The notes below the pieces were generated by a model, which was given only the letters and a program-made list of their open reading frames with translations, was not told where the DNA came from and did not search any database. From Chaetoderma sp. LZ-2023a (Eukaryota; Mollusca; Caudofoveata; Chaetodermatida; Chaetodermatidae): 64,000 nt of DNA. Position 1 is the stretch's first letter. Each line of letters begins with the position of its first letter. The stretch covers positions 40,652,429 through 40,716,428 of the forward strand of contig CM067372.1 of the NCBI GenBank assembly GCA_034401795.1, written 5' to 3'. Positions 35,067 through 47,170 of this stretch are shown here, piece after piece. The translations under genes were made by a program, and so were the position numbers.

Positions 35067-36355
35067 TTTCCAAGAAATGGACGAAGCATAGCTAGAAATG
35101 GACGACGCAGAGCTAGAAATGGACGAAGCATAGCTAGAAATGGACGGAACATCGCTAGAAATGGACGAAGCATAGCTAGAAATGGACGGAACATCGCTAG
35201 AAATGGACCGTACATCGCTAGAAATGGGCGTGCACAACTAGAAATGGACGAAGCATAGCTAGAAATGGACGAAGCATAGCTAGAAATGGACGAAGCATAA
35301 CTAGACATGGACGAAGCATAGCTAGACATGGACGAAGCATAGCTAGAAATGGACGAAGCATAGCTAGAAATGGACGAAGCATAGCTAGAAATGGACGAAG
35401 CATAACTAGACATGGACGAAGCATAGCTAGACATGGACGGAACATCGCTAGAAATGGACCGAACATCGCTAGAAATGGATGTGCACAACTAGAAATGGAC
35501 GAAGCATAGCTAGAAATGGACGAAGCATAGCTAGAAATGGACGGTGCATAGCTAAAAATGGACGGAATATCGCTAGAAATGGACGGAATATCGCTAGAAA
35601 TGGACGGAATATCGCTAAAAATGGACGGAATATCGCTAGAAATGGACGGAATATCGCTAGAAATGGACGGAATATCGCTAGAAATGGACGAAGCATAGCT
35701 AGAAATGGACGAAGCATAGCTAGAAATGGACGAAGCATAGCTAGAAATGGACGAAGCATAACTAGACATGGACGAAGCATAGCTAGACATGGACGGAACA
35801 TCGCTAGAAATGGACCGAACATCGCTAGAAATGGATGTGCACAACTAGAAATGGACGAAGCATAGCTAGAAATGGACGAAGCATAGCTAGAAATGGACGG
35901 TGCATAGCTAAAAATGGACAGAATATCGCTAGAAATGGACGGAATATCGCTAGAAATGGACTGAATATCGCTAGAAATGGACGGAACATCGCTAGAAATG
36001 GACGGGCACAACTAGAAATGGACGGAGCATAGTTAGAAACGTACGGGGCAATAGTTGGAAGTGGGAGCTGCTTAGCTATAAATGGACGGAGCATACCTAG
36101 AAACGTACGGGGCATAGCTGGGAGTGGGCGCTGCTTGGCTAGAAATGGACGGGGACATCGCTAGAAATGGACGGGACATCGCTGGAAATGGACGGGGCAT
36201 GGCTAGAAATGGACTGGGACATCGCTAGAAATGGACGGGGCATGGCTAGAAATGGACGGGAAACAACTAGAAATGGACGGGCTATCGCTAAAAATGGATG
36301 GGGCATCGCTAGAAATGGACGGGACATCACTAGAAATGGGCGAGGCATAGCTAAA
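35067..36355. repeat. 21-bp minisatellite (about 60 units)
   Basis: The unit is AGCTAGAAATGGACGAAGCAT with variants (GGAACATCG, GGAATATCG, GGGGCATGG). Because 21 is a multiple of three, most frames stay open, giving ARNGRSI repeats on plus and SISSYAS or FLAMLRP repeats on minus. These are not genes. Larger blocks are repeated: the 'tggatgtgcacaactagaaa' junction occurs at about 35477 and again 356 bp later, with the same series of variants after it. The right end (36139-36355) keeps GGGGCAT variants closest to the dispersed element's tail. Confidence 0.9.
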
Positions 36356-36379
36356 ATAGATCTCTCTTTTGTGATCACT

Positions 36380-37265
36380 TCTTTTCATTTAGACTAATAG
36401 GCAGATTTCCTAAGACGTATACCTATCCTCCATATTAAAGTGTTCTACAAACTCGTGTGCTATCTTTTGAAAACCAGAAATCTGAGTTTCTTACAATAAC
36501 TTAAGACACTGAGACAAAAATAATGTAGTTCATCAATTTTCAGCCTTGCCAGTCTAGTTAAACCCATCATGTGTGGTCATTAGTCACATCAGACTGAAAG
36601 ACAAAGGAAGAACAAGCATCGAAACAAACATCCTGACTGGAACGTACATTTCGCAAGTAATCAAACACTTGTTGTAACCAGAATAAAGAGGACCACGAGT
36701 ACACCATCTGCAAACGACGCCAGAAAATTGCGAGCATGGCCTCAATAGTTGAAATACAGACAAATGATTGCGAACAGTCAAGAGGACAACAGCGAAAATA
36801 GACACCTCAATATCAACCATATCTTCCTGCAGGCGCTACTAGATGCCACACTATTGATGGGTTCTGAAAACCCTGCCAACTTAGAACTACTGCATCATTT
36901 AGAAATTATCACCAGAAAATACAGCTATGAAACTCATTTTACACGGTCGTGTCTTCTCACGCCAATCTAATTATTTTCAGAATACCTCACATAGTGGGTG
37001 CTACAAACTCATGGAGGGGCCATTAAACAACCCAATCAAACGGCCACATCATACTCTAGGTGTTTTAAGCGCCCAGAGCATAAACGTGTCGGTTATCCAC
37101 GAGGCCCTTAAAATTGGCAATAGTTTGATGTGGCCAAACCGTGCCCGCACCACCCCAAACAAAACTCTCCAGTAATGGTGAACCATGAAACCAACATCAC
37201 TGTCCCTACACGTATGTCGCACATATGCGGAGGAGGATTGAGATTGGACAATGGACAACAATTTA
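36380..37265. other. Intron 1 DNA without recognised feature
   Basis: Several short frames but no recognised motif, splice-bordered exon or repeat. Confidence 0.45.
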
Positions 37266-37269
37266 TTTG

Positions 37270-37560
37270 AAATACATTAAAATGCGCAAGGTCGGTCAAT
37301 GTGCCATACTTTTAATGCGTAACACATATGTAGTGTAGCCTCCAATGAATCTATACACCAAGGTTGTTTATTGAATCTTTTCAAAACCTCTTGAAACTAC
37401 CCAGATAACGCAGCTGACTGGGTCGATACGACGCAGTAAGCTGTGTTATCTGGGAAGTCTGCTCACGAATTTTCTATGATGTTCAGTGAACAGTGAAACT
37501 TGGCTAACATGCATGTAATGGGAAAATACTGCTTTCTGAAACCTATGATTGAAATCGGTC
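37270..37560 (+). repeat. Single 'GTAGGTCA'-family unit interrupted by an insertion
   Basis: 'ccaatgaatctatacaccaa', 'cctcttgaaactac' and 'ttctatgatgttcagtgaac' belong to the 5.0-kb family. A short palindrome is inserted after 'gaaactac'. Confidence 0.65.
37398..37453. mobile_element. Tiny palindromic insertion (56 bp)
   Basis: The arms CCCAGATAACGCAGCT and AGCTGTGTTATCTGGG match at 15 of 16 positions and enclose about 24 bp. It splits a repeat unit, which shows it is an insertion. Confidence 0.55.
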
Positions 37561-38445
37561 TAATAGTTCTTGGTAAGTAATTTAACGAAAATCTTACTAT
37601 AGTTTCGCAGCACTTGGCATAGCCAGTGAGTTGATGTTGGGGGAAACATGTAAAATTAAATAAAACTAAAATACTGCATTACACACATCTTACCACCCTC
37701 ATTTGTGTAACTTGTGTGGCAATGCCGACGGGTGTGGATAGAAAGGGGAGGCCCATCTGATAGCACCCAATGGGCGCTCGGGGGGAGGAGGAGGCGGTTG
37801 TGCTCTCCGCATAGATGTTTTAAAGTATCCTAACTGTAAAGCTATCTCCTTCATTTAGGAGAGCATAAAACAGATTTTTATCATTGGAATAATGCATAAC
37901 ACACCTAAAGCACTTTGCACATTTTGACGTTTTGCTTACAGGTCCAGGGTGAACGTTTGGTGAGGGCATTCAGCCTTTCAGTCAAGATAAGCCAATATCA
38001 CTACTGATGTGGAAGCATGCCCATAGTGGCACCCCCAACCCCACCCCAACGCACACACCTCACCACCACCACCACACCACACACCCCACCCCACCCACCC
38101 CCCGCCACCGTTTCAGTAGCCTAATATCCAGGGGAGTAGGCCTACATAATAACATAACATCAGAATTAATCCAGCTAATTTTATGCCCCCTGTTGTTAAT
38201 AATATACGGAAGCTAGATGCTATGATATTTATAGCATTCACTCGTGCTATAGTCTATGAGCAACATTTATCTGATTTATCACCAAATCATGGCTGGACTG
38301 AATAATTATAAGCGTTAGCCAATAGTGAGGTGTAGAGATACGTTCTCTCCCATCATATCTACCAAAATACAATGGAAGCGGCTATAAGCAAATATTTGTA
38401 GTGGCAAACAGCACCCAACTAACTAACAAGTGCAAGTAATAATAG

Positions 38446-38526
38446 GTGCACCATCATACACACCCGTGCACCATCATACACACCCGTGCACCATCATACA
38501 CACCCGTGCACCATCATACACACACC
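38446..38526. repeat. 20-bp tandem repeat, four copies
   Basis: GTGCACCATCATACACACCC is repeated almost perfectly. Confidence 0.9.
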
Positions 38527-39089
38527 ATTCAAGGTGTTTCTCTCGGACGAACGCCAAAAACACCATTGGCAGTTCACCTAGAGAGGCATATCCCACGTGT
38601 TGTGCTTGCATAGCTGGAGCTATAGACCCAGTGCATAGCTCCACACAACACAAAACCACACACATTTCCAAAAATGCTGGTCCCGATCGAAGGATGATTC
38701 ATGAATCATGATAAGGAGTATTAGTTACACAACACACACGTTCACCCAACCAAACCCCACCGACCCCAGCTATGGAGAATGAAAATAAAGAATCATAAGC
38801 ACATGGACGCAAACATCAAATTATGAGTCCGAGAGAGGTGCCCCATCAACTATTGAAAATCTATATGCTCTCGAAGGGTACTTCCCGCATTTCTTGAATA
38901 ATGAAGTCTTTGTTGCCTGCACGCCTACCTGCCTAGTGTCTGCCCACTCGCCCGTCTGTCCGCCTTTCTGTTTGTCTGTATGTTTGATCCGATCTGGCTC
39001 AAATGTTAATAAAAGAAAGGATGTTACCGTCAAGTAGGTTTTCCAAACTCTAGTCGTGGTCCGAATTTAAAATCCAGAATCAGGAGCAG

Positions 39090-39445
39090 ATCTGCCAACG
39101 TAGTAACAGTTTTTCAAAATAGACATTTTTACGCATTCTTCAATAACTCTGGTTCTTTTCGTACAATCTTCTCCAAACTTTGGTGGAAGCTTGTTCATAT
39201 GGTCCCGAACACGTACATGCTAATTCTGTGACTTTAGGCTAAACGCAACAGCAACAGCTTTCAGCAACACTGTTTTCAAACTAGACATTTTAAAGCATTT
39301 TTCAATAACGCTAATGGGGCGATCTTTTCCGAACTTGGGTTGAAGCGTGTCTGTGGGGTCCCTGAGACGTCTGCCAATTTTACTGTTAAAGATTAAAACA
39401 CAACAGCAACAGTTTTCAGCAACATTGTTTGCAAAATAGACACTT
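39090..39445. repeat. ~155 bp diverged tandem repeat
   Basis: Two to three units with 'aacagcaacagttttcagca', 'acattgttttcaaaatagac' and 'cattcttcaataac'. Confidence 0.65.
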
Positions 39446-39889
39446 GATCATACCGCGGCCAAACCATATCAACGATGCGGGTATTGGACAAATTTATCCT
39501 TGTTTCTAATAAGACAACATCAACCAGCTATGTTTTTGCGATCAGACCTCAAAGAAAGTAATCTAGAACCACTAGGCCTATAGACGAGAAAGAATGTAAA
39601 GGAGCTTAGCATACTCGCAGTGGACAAAACACCGTGGGAAGGTTGAAGAAAAACTTATAACACATCTTCAGCTGCAGAACACAATCAATCAATCAATAAA
39701 TCAACCATCATCATCATAAGCCAAATAGAATGTTAAAGACGCACTGCATCTGAGAGGATAACCCTGCAACCACCCCAGACGAAATAGTCCTGCGTTTATC
39801 ATGTGTAAGCCATGAAACCTACAGCACTGGTCGTACATCTCCAACATTTAGCTTAAGATGCACACGCGGTAAATATGCTGCCGATAGGT

Positions 39890-40480
39890 GGAAGAGTTTT
39901 GTTCATTGAACTGTGATAGGTATGTCAGCGTGAAATACTTTTGGTACACGACACACTTTGAGCCCAGGAAAAGAGACATCCAGCTATACAGTAAGCTCGA
40001 TTACTGTAAACGAAAAGCTGGTGAAATTACAACCCTGTCATTTTTCTACGATGTTCAGTGAACCGTGAAAAGTAGGTCACACTGACTTACCTTTGATATA
40101 TGACATACCATTAGTTTTTCATCCACACACCAAGATTGGGTATAGTATACGAAAAACGCCTGCACATTTACCCTGCTCAAAATCTTTCTATGATGTTCAG
40201 TGAACCGTGAACGCTAGGTCACGTTGGCCTACTTTTGGCAAACGCTAGCACGAGACTGCATCCATACGCCTGTACAGTCTGGTTAGTGTATATGATAAGC
40301 TCCTGAAACTGCAACCTGGTCAAGAATTGTCTATGACGTTCAGTGAAGCACGAACAGTAGGTCACACTGACCTACTTTTGACACGGGAAATACCTTCAGC
40401 ATGCAAATCTGCAATGCAGTCATACAACAACTTTGGTTACTGTATATGAAAAATGAAAAAATATGCTGCTTGAATAAGTA
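39890..40480 (+). repeat. 'GTAGGTCA'-family tandem array 3
   Basis: Three to four units with 'ctatgatgttcagtgaaccg', 'gaaaagtaggtcacactgac' and 'catccacacaccaagattgg', in the same orientation as the 5.0-kb array. Confidence 0.75.
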
Positions 40481-40487
40481 GACCAGC

Positions 40488-40625
40488 CACCCCCTCCCCC
40501 AAACCACCACCAACCCTGCACGCCTCCCCCCCCCCCCCACCTTCAACACCTGCCCCACACCACCCTGCCCCCTCCCCACCACACCCACCCACCCACCGAC
40601 ACACAACCCAAACCCACCCCGGCTT
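40488..40625. repeat. C-rich low-complexity tract
   Basis: Runs of CCCC and CACC between two repeat arrays of opposite orientation. Confidence 0.85.
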
Positions 40626-40769
40626 GCGGAGGGTATAATATAGTAATCTCTTTGTCCACGTGTGCGTCAATCTATGCATACGCATAGGCATGAGTGCCTC
40701 CATCCAGCTGTGCCTCATTTCCCGATTTTTGTCGGGACCGTGTTTTCAAGTTTTTCACCAAACTTAGTA

Positions 40770-41400
40770 TTTGCATGAATCATAACCTATCAAAGGTAGG
40801 TCAGTGCGACGTACTTGTGTGACCTACTTTTCCCGGTTCAGTGAACATCATAGTTTATTCTTATCCAGGCTGAGTGTATTGTATACAGTAACCAAACTTA
40901 CTGTATTGGTGCATCATAGCCTAAAGATGTCATTATCAAAAGTAGGGCAGTGTGACCTACTTTTCACGGTTCACTGAGCATCGTAATTTATTCATTCTTG
41001 TCTGGGCTGTAGTTTCAAGAGTGTTTTGTATACAGTAACCAAACTTGGTGCATGGATACATCATAGCAGAAAGGTGGCATGCATAGATTATTCTTGTCCT
41101 GGCTGTAATTTCAAGAGTTCTTTGCATACTGTAACCAACTTGGTATATGCATCAAGCCATTAAGGCCTAAAAGCGTGTCCTGTAGAAAACTAGATCAACG
41201 TGACTTACTTTTCATGGTTCACTGACCACCAGGGATTAGTATTGTCCAGGCTGTAGTTGCAAGTTTTTGTATAAAGTAACAAACCTTGTAATATGGATGC
41301 ATAATGGCTAAAAGTATGGCATGTATCAAAAGTAGGTCATGCACGCATCATTGAACATCAGAGACTATTCTTGCACAGTGTTTAGTTTCAAGAATCTTGG
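40770..41400 (-). repeat. 'GTAGGTCA'-family tandem array 4, inverted
   Basis: 'tgacctacttttcacggttc', 'actgagcatcgtaatttatt' and 'ctgtagtttcaagagtgttt' are the reverse complement of the units at 39.9-40.5 kb. Arrays 3 and 4 therefore form a large inverted repeat. Confidence 0.75.
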
Positions 41401-41653
41401 TGTATGGATGCATTCTATTTGGAACTAGTCAATTCAAGGTTCACCCAACTTCAAGAATAATTGCATGCGTTCATTCATTGTGGGGTTCAGCGGAAGACAG
41501 GGGTATCCTTTATGATGCACTGCAGCACTAAAACTCTAGTTTATTAGGCCTATTGATTCCAAAATGATCCTATAGGGCTACTATACAGAAATTAGGTCGG
41601 ATTAACCTAGTTCTTATACGGCTCTAAATATGGTGGAACTGTAGAAAATTATC

Positions 41654-41655
<2 letters not shown>

Positions 41656-41693
<38 letters not shown>

Positions 41694-42059
41694 AGGGGGA
41701 GGGAGGAGAGGGGAGGGAGGGGGGTGAGGGGGGGGGGGGTGAGTGAGTGAGTGAGTGAGGGAGGGAGGGAGGGAGGGAGGGATGGAGGGGAGAGAGATGG
41801 AGGGTGGGGAGGGGGATAGTGAGTGAGTGAGTGAGTGAGCGAGTGAGTGTGGGGGGGGGGGGGAGGGAGCGAGAGAGAGAGAGCGGGAGAGAGAGATGGA
41901 GGGGGAGAGAGGGGCGGAGAGAGGAGGGAGGGAGGAGGGAGGGATGAGCGAGCGAGTAGGGAGGGGAGGGGGAGGGAGGGAGGGGGAGGGAGGGAGAGGG
42001 GGGGGGGGGGGGAGGAGGGAGTGAGTGAGAGAGAAGTAGGAGGGGGGGGGGGGGGGGGC
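41656..42059. repeat. Purine-only tract, about 400 bp
   Basis: GA, GGGA, GAGT and poly-G runs with almost no pyrimidine on this strand. It ends about 195 bp from the splice donor of exon 1, inside intron 1. Confidence 0.95.
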
Positions 42060-42254
42060 ATCATGCCCATGTGAAAATCATATTAGATAACGCGTCCATA
42101 TGCCTATTACCGTATTTATGTCGTTGTTTGTACCTATTACTGCCTAATATTATACCACGCTACGTGCACCGTGGCCCGTAAAACAACAGGACTGACAGGC
42201 CACGTGTATAATAAATACATACACGATATTGACGATTAATAATAGTATCCATAC

Positions 42255-42372
42255 CTTTAGCGTCGAGTACAAAAACACGCAGACCACGATCCTTCTTTAG
42301 CAGATAGAAGGCTGCTGCCAAGCCCGAAAGTCCAGCCCCGACCACCACCACATCGGCCTCCCTCGCGTCCAT
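42255..42372 (-). CDS. Amine oxidase-like gene, exon 1 (start of gene)
   Basis: From the ATG at 42372 the exon encodes 39 codons plus one base and ends at a CTAAAG/GTATGG donor. The peptide starts MDAREADVVVVGAGLSGLAA and ends RVFVLDAK. VVVVGAGLSGLAAA is the dinucleotide-binding GxGxxG loop that holds the ADP part of FAD, and the acidic position after the second strand is D (VLD). The last G joins exon 2 to make DRVGGRT. An in-frame ATG at 42423 would add MRGYIVCVVCVGLSSSQ. The internal start is preferred because flavin amine oxidases usually begin just before this loop. Expected product: an FAD-dependent amine oxidase that oxidatively deaminates amines. The substrate cannot be told. Confidence 0.88.
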
Positions 42373-42560
42373 CTGGCTACTACTGAGGCCAACACAAACT
42401 ACACACACGATATAGCCTCTCAAAAGTATAACAACACGAGAAAGCTCGCCATAGTGTATTGTAAAAACATTTGGAACGTCGAGTCTGTACGGGCTATAGT
42501 GTAAACGTGCAGACGCTCTGACTGTCGGTCGAAGCAGTTACATGCGTACCGAGTAAAAAC
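42373..42560 (-). promoter_or_regulatory. Probable 5' UTR/promoter region of the amine oxidase-like gene
   Basis: This is the sequence immediately upstream of exon 1. No convincing TATA box or initiator can be assigned, so this is positional inference only. Confidence 0.25.
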
Positions 42561-43370
42561 GCTATTTTGACGAGTGATCGACTGGTTTGATAAAAAAAAA
42601 ATTCGATAGATTAGGTAATCACTAATGTCTTAATTCATTTACACGTGCCATACTCTATTTAATTCATACATAAATATATATATATATATATATCACTACG
42701 TCATTCAATAATGTTACATTATGACCGCGTTGTCATTGGACTATGAGTGAATGTGGATTTCTAGAGCATAGATAACGTGAATGTCATTCTGTAATCGGTG
42801 GCAGCTCCCTCGCTACACAGGCGCCAAATTCAAATTAAGATATAGCAAGAAATGACACCGAAACCGTGAATAAAAGACAATTAGGAGCATACTCTTGAAA
42901 TGGCTCTTACCATTAGAGAATTGGTTTGCCCATAACATTAAAATCACGCTTGTTGGGGGCTCTTAACATTTTAACCCTCAAATTTGTTTTAAAAATTTTT
43001 TATTTTCGCATAGGAATTACACAGCAAAATTACTGAAAATAAAATTGTATTGTTTACTTTTAGAAGCTTAAACTGGGAGCCTTGATGTAATGACACGAAA
43101 TAAATCTTACCATATGATGATTTCATTACGTATAAATTAATATATTTTTTTAAGTTGCGAAATTGAAATAGAGGCTCGTACCTCTATGTACAATTTTAAC
43201 AATTTTATTTTCAAGCATTCTGGTGTGAATACGCACCTTTAAAATCACTCAGGATCTTTGGTATTCTTTCTTTCTTTATTCTTTGTCAACAACTTTGTAC
43301 CGCATCTCCAGTTTTCATCCGATCAACTCCAAACTTGGTACACTTCTGCTACCCAGTCTGGAATTGTGTT

Positions 43371-43700
43371 CTATTGTTTAACTTCTGGATCTGCCCAACG
43401 ATTTTCGAGATACCAAGTTTTCCGTGGGCAAAGAAAAGTCCCATAGTCTAGAGGTGTGATCGGATCAGTACCATACTTGATCAGAATGTTACCATTGGTG
43501 TTATGAATGGCATAAAGTGACCAGTTTTCGTTTTGGCAAAAATGAACGTCATCAGAGAAGGTCAATTGCCATATTAGATGATACCCTGTGACATTCTCTC
43601 ATAATTCCACGACCCATGGGTCACCGCCCAGCTGGAAGGGTATTCCTTGGGCATCAAAGTTGACCGTTTTAGTTTTTGGCAGAACTGGCTTCCCTTTCTT
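43371..43700 (-). other. Coding-like stretch of unknown origin
   Basis: A minus-strand frame gives VNFDAQGIPFQLGGDPWVV and, after one stop, NENWSLYAIHNTNGNILIKY and DPITPLDYGTFLCP. It reads like protein, but no family was recognised and parts resemble diverged repeat DNA. It lies upstream of the amine oxidase start, so it does not belong to that gene. Confidence 0.25.
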
Positions 43701-43959
43701 CGTAGAAGCTCAATGGGCATGTAGGAACTTTAGTTACTTCAGTAGGTGTTCTCTAGTTACATTTATCGTTACACATTTTTTTTAAACATAATTTATTGCA
43801 TAAATTACAATTGGATTGGGCACAAGTTGTTCGAAACTTAAAAAAGCCGTCTCCCTACAGAAAAAATGTATAGGCGGCAAACATAAACATATACACAAAC
43901 TAACAAGGTAAACGTAGGCCTATAAACAGATTAAATATTATAATATACATGTACATCAT

Positions 43960-44105
<146 letters not shown>

Positions 44106-44154
44106 TTCCTGATGACCACCATAACAAAACGCCCAAAGGCCAGTGTTGCTCACC

Positions 44155-46320
44155 TGGATCATTTTCACCGGAAAATATGGAAATTTGGGTTGAAACATTT
44201 TAATCCTCTAAACGTATATATACATTTAACAATGCTATTTTCAAGCAATTTGGTGTGAATTTGCACTTTTAATGATGTATAGTCTTTTGCTTGATTTCAG
44301 GAAACTTTTCGAAAATCCAAGATTCGTCGGAAAATTGGTCAATCATAATAATGTATACAAGTTCTGAAGGTTGCCGGAAGGGTCCTTCCATCCAAGTTTG
44401 GTTGAAATCACCGAAGCTGTTAATGAATAGGAGTTTTTAAACTAGTTTAATATAATAATTTTGGAAAATCTAAAACGACCACCGGAAAAACTGACCAATC
44501 AAAATTCTATAAACAAACTGAAGCCTACAATGGAATGATACTTCCAGCTAAGTTTGGTTGAAATCGCACAAGCCGTTAATAAGGAGTCGTCTTTTAACTG
44601 ATTTCCAGAATATTTTTGGAAAATCCCAAATGTCAGCGGGAAACGATTAGGTCTAATCAATTAAAATTCTGTATATTCCATGATATTAATATACAAATGC
44701 TACAACAAATTCTACTCTTGCTTAAAGAAGTTGAAACAAAAGGCCCCAAGGGCCTGTGACGCTCGCATGGACCACTAGCACTAATCTAATCTCAAATGTT
44801 GTACTGCACCGATAGAATATGGTTTATAGATTCCATATCATTCATATCCTGTCACATTCCCCGATCTGTATCCCAATTATCTGTTTTGTAATATCTAATA
44901 AATGTTGAACAGTGATCGACACCATTTTGTCTCCTCAAGCTATTGTGTGTGATGTCATGTAAGCTCCAATGCATCGCATTCTTTATTATGTAATGCTCAT
45001 CCCATTGAATATTTTGAAACTAATTTGACTGGAAGTTGTTGCAGCAACAACTTCCAATCAAATTAGTTTCAAATTATTCAACAACTTACCTGTAGGATTG
45101 CTTTTATACCACATTGCCAAACTATAGCTGGCGCCTCTATGACTGAGCGTATATACGGAGGCAGACACACTAGGGTTTTTCTGATTGGTTGAAAAGTAAA
45201 TCATGACACCCATCATAGGGTGTAGAAATGTACCAACGTTTAACTACTAAATCCTGAATATCTTTCCTTAGCGGCGTGATAAAAAGCTTTAAATCACCTG
45301 GATAGTTTATGACCGCCGTGTTAGATCACCTGAATAGCTATCAAGAGATGGGATTAGTTATCCTTTAAATATGTGTCTATAATGAATACTTTTCGTAAAA
45401 CCAAAAATGACCTCCAAAAGTTCACCAATCCAAATTCGCCTTTTGTCTGTTGAAGTTCACCCCCATAAGATTGTCCCACCCAAGTTTTGTTGATATCGTT
45501 ATAAAATTATTGATTACGGAGTAGTGATTTAAATGGTTCCAGATTTTCTGAAAATCAGAAATATTGACCAATCAAAATTCTGAATAGGATTTCTAGAGGG
45601 TTATTCCAACCAAATTCGGTTAAAATCGGCTTAGGAGAAGATACATTTTAATGGATTTCTGTATAATTTTCGGAAAATCCAAGATTACCACCAAAAGAAT
45701 TGAACAATTAATTCTTTTCTTTGATATATTGACACCGCCCGCGATAAGATCGGTTCTCCGAAGTTTCGTTGAAATCGGGTCAATAATTAAGGAGTACCGT
45801 TTTAAATGGTTCCGAAATTTTTTCTGAAAATCCAAGATGGTCGCCAAAGAAAAATCGACCAATCAAAATTCTGAATAGACGTTCTAGAGCCAATGTGGGT
45901 TAAAATTCACCAAGCAGTTCTTGGAGCCGATGTATTCTGACAATTTTCAGTAAATCTTTTATAAAATCTAAGATTGTCACCCCAAAAAGAATTGATCAAG
46001 CAAAATTCTGAATATATGTTCGGTAGCCTACCACCGTACCACGATAGGGTCTAGACAAATTTGGTTGTAATCTGTCAAGTAGCTAAGGAGTAGAAGAGTT
46101 TTTACAATTTCCAGTAAGTTATTCATAAAATCTAAATGTCGGCAAATCAAACTTATGAACAGAAGTTCCGAGGCCTGCCACGCTAGGATCCTCCCAGCCA
46201 AGTTTTATTTAAAATCCACCAGGTTGTAAATGAGGATAGGCTTTTAAAGACAAATATGACGGACAGGTGGCAGACAGACGCCAGAAAATGGACGGACAGG
46301 CCATGTGCAATAATGAATGT
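44155..46320. repeat. Dispersed repeat array ('CCAATCAAAATTCTGAATA' type)
   Basis: Units with 'gaaaatccaagatggtcgcc', 'gaccaatcaaaattctgaat', 'aagtttggttgaaatcgc' and 'aggagtac' are distant relatives of the 22.7-24.1 kb array. A hairpin-family copy at 44940-45120 interrupts it, with facing arms 'gaatattttgaaactaattt' and 'aaattagtttcaaattattc'. Confidence 0.65.
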
Positions 46321-46599
46321 ACGTGATCTTACTTGGGATTCGCTTAAGATGGCATCGTGTCAGTTATTGCAAGTATAATTAAGACTACCATCCATAGGAT
46401 GCCATGCTGGACTATAATGCATCACTGCCAGAAGGAATACTACTTATATCAATAGCAATATATACTCCTGTTATCAATGCTGAGCCAGCTGACCCACCAA
46501 CTGTATACACAATAAAGATTAGACGACAGTATATTCTCAAGCGTTATACGTAACAAACTACAGCCCAAACAATGGACCAGCTACTCTATGCGGTGGCTC

Positions 46600-46985
46600 A
46601 ACATGTAAAGTGGAGCAAGATGAATAAATTTCCTAACCATCCATCTTGGATTTCAGATCATTGTCAATTTCGATACGTTTCTTCGCCATGCCTAGTTCAA
46701 CCACACGATAAAGTTTCAAAGCGATCCAAGAACCCAACTTTTAAGATGGCCGTTGTTGGCTGGCGGCCATCATGGATTTCAGATCATCATCAATTTCGAT
46801 AGGTTTCTTCGCCACGGCCATCATAGATTTCGGATCATCGTCAATTTCGATAGGTTTCTTCGCCATGCCTAGTCCAACCACACGATGCAGTTTCAAAGCG
46901 ATCCAAAAAACCAATTTTCAAGATGGCCGCTGTTGGCTGACGGCCATCATGGATTTCGGATCATCGTCAATTTCGATATTTAAAT
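46600..46985 (+). repeat. Copy of the 24.2-kb repeat family (in duplicate A)
   Basis: Three units of 'ccatcatggatttcagatca', 'tcgtcaatttcgataggttt' and 'cttcgccatgcctagt'. The second copy is at 51107-51492. Confidence 0.75.
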
Positions 46986-46989
46986 ATAT

Positions 46990-47170
46990 CTTGGTAGTGG
47001 CGTTTCTAATGGAGAGAAAACAGTTTGTGTACCTGCTGATGGAGTCGCATCAAAAACAGATCTTTTCTGCTCAGATGAAGAGACACATACATGGGTGTAT
47101 GGACCTTTCATGTCATAAAAAGCATATGAAGGTTTACTGCTGCCAATGTTTGAGAAAGCTATGATCACAG
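46990..47170 (+). other. Unidentified coding-like stretch (copy A)
   Basis: One plus frame reads VPADGVASKTDLFCSDEETH then WVYGPFMS, a stop, and KAYEGLLLPMFEKAMITASE with a hydrophobic continuation. Another frame gives 'MERKQFVYLLMESHQKQIF'. No family was recognised. The identical stretch recurs at 51499-51679. Confidence 0.25.

Noticed and set aside
35067..36355. CRISPR-like array
   Set aside because: Units are contiguous with no unique spacers, and the genome is eukaryotic.
35039..36397. Repeat proteins of 128-208 residues on both strands
   Set aside because: A 21-bp unit is divisible by three, so frames stay open without selection; overlapping ORFs exist in several frames.
42160..42423. 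87-residue minus ORF taken as one continuous protein
   Set aside because: The GTATGG donor after DAKG and phase-matched exon 2 show the coding part ends at 42255; the downstream residues are intron.
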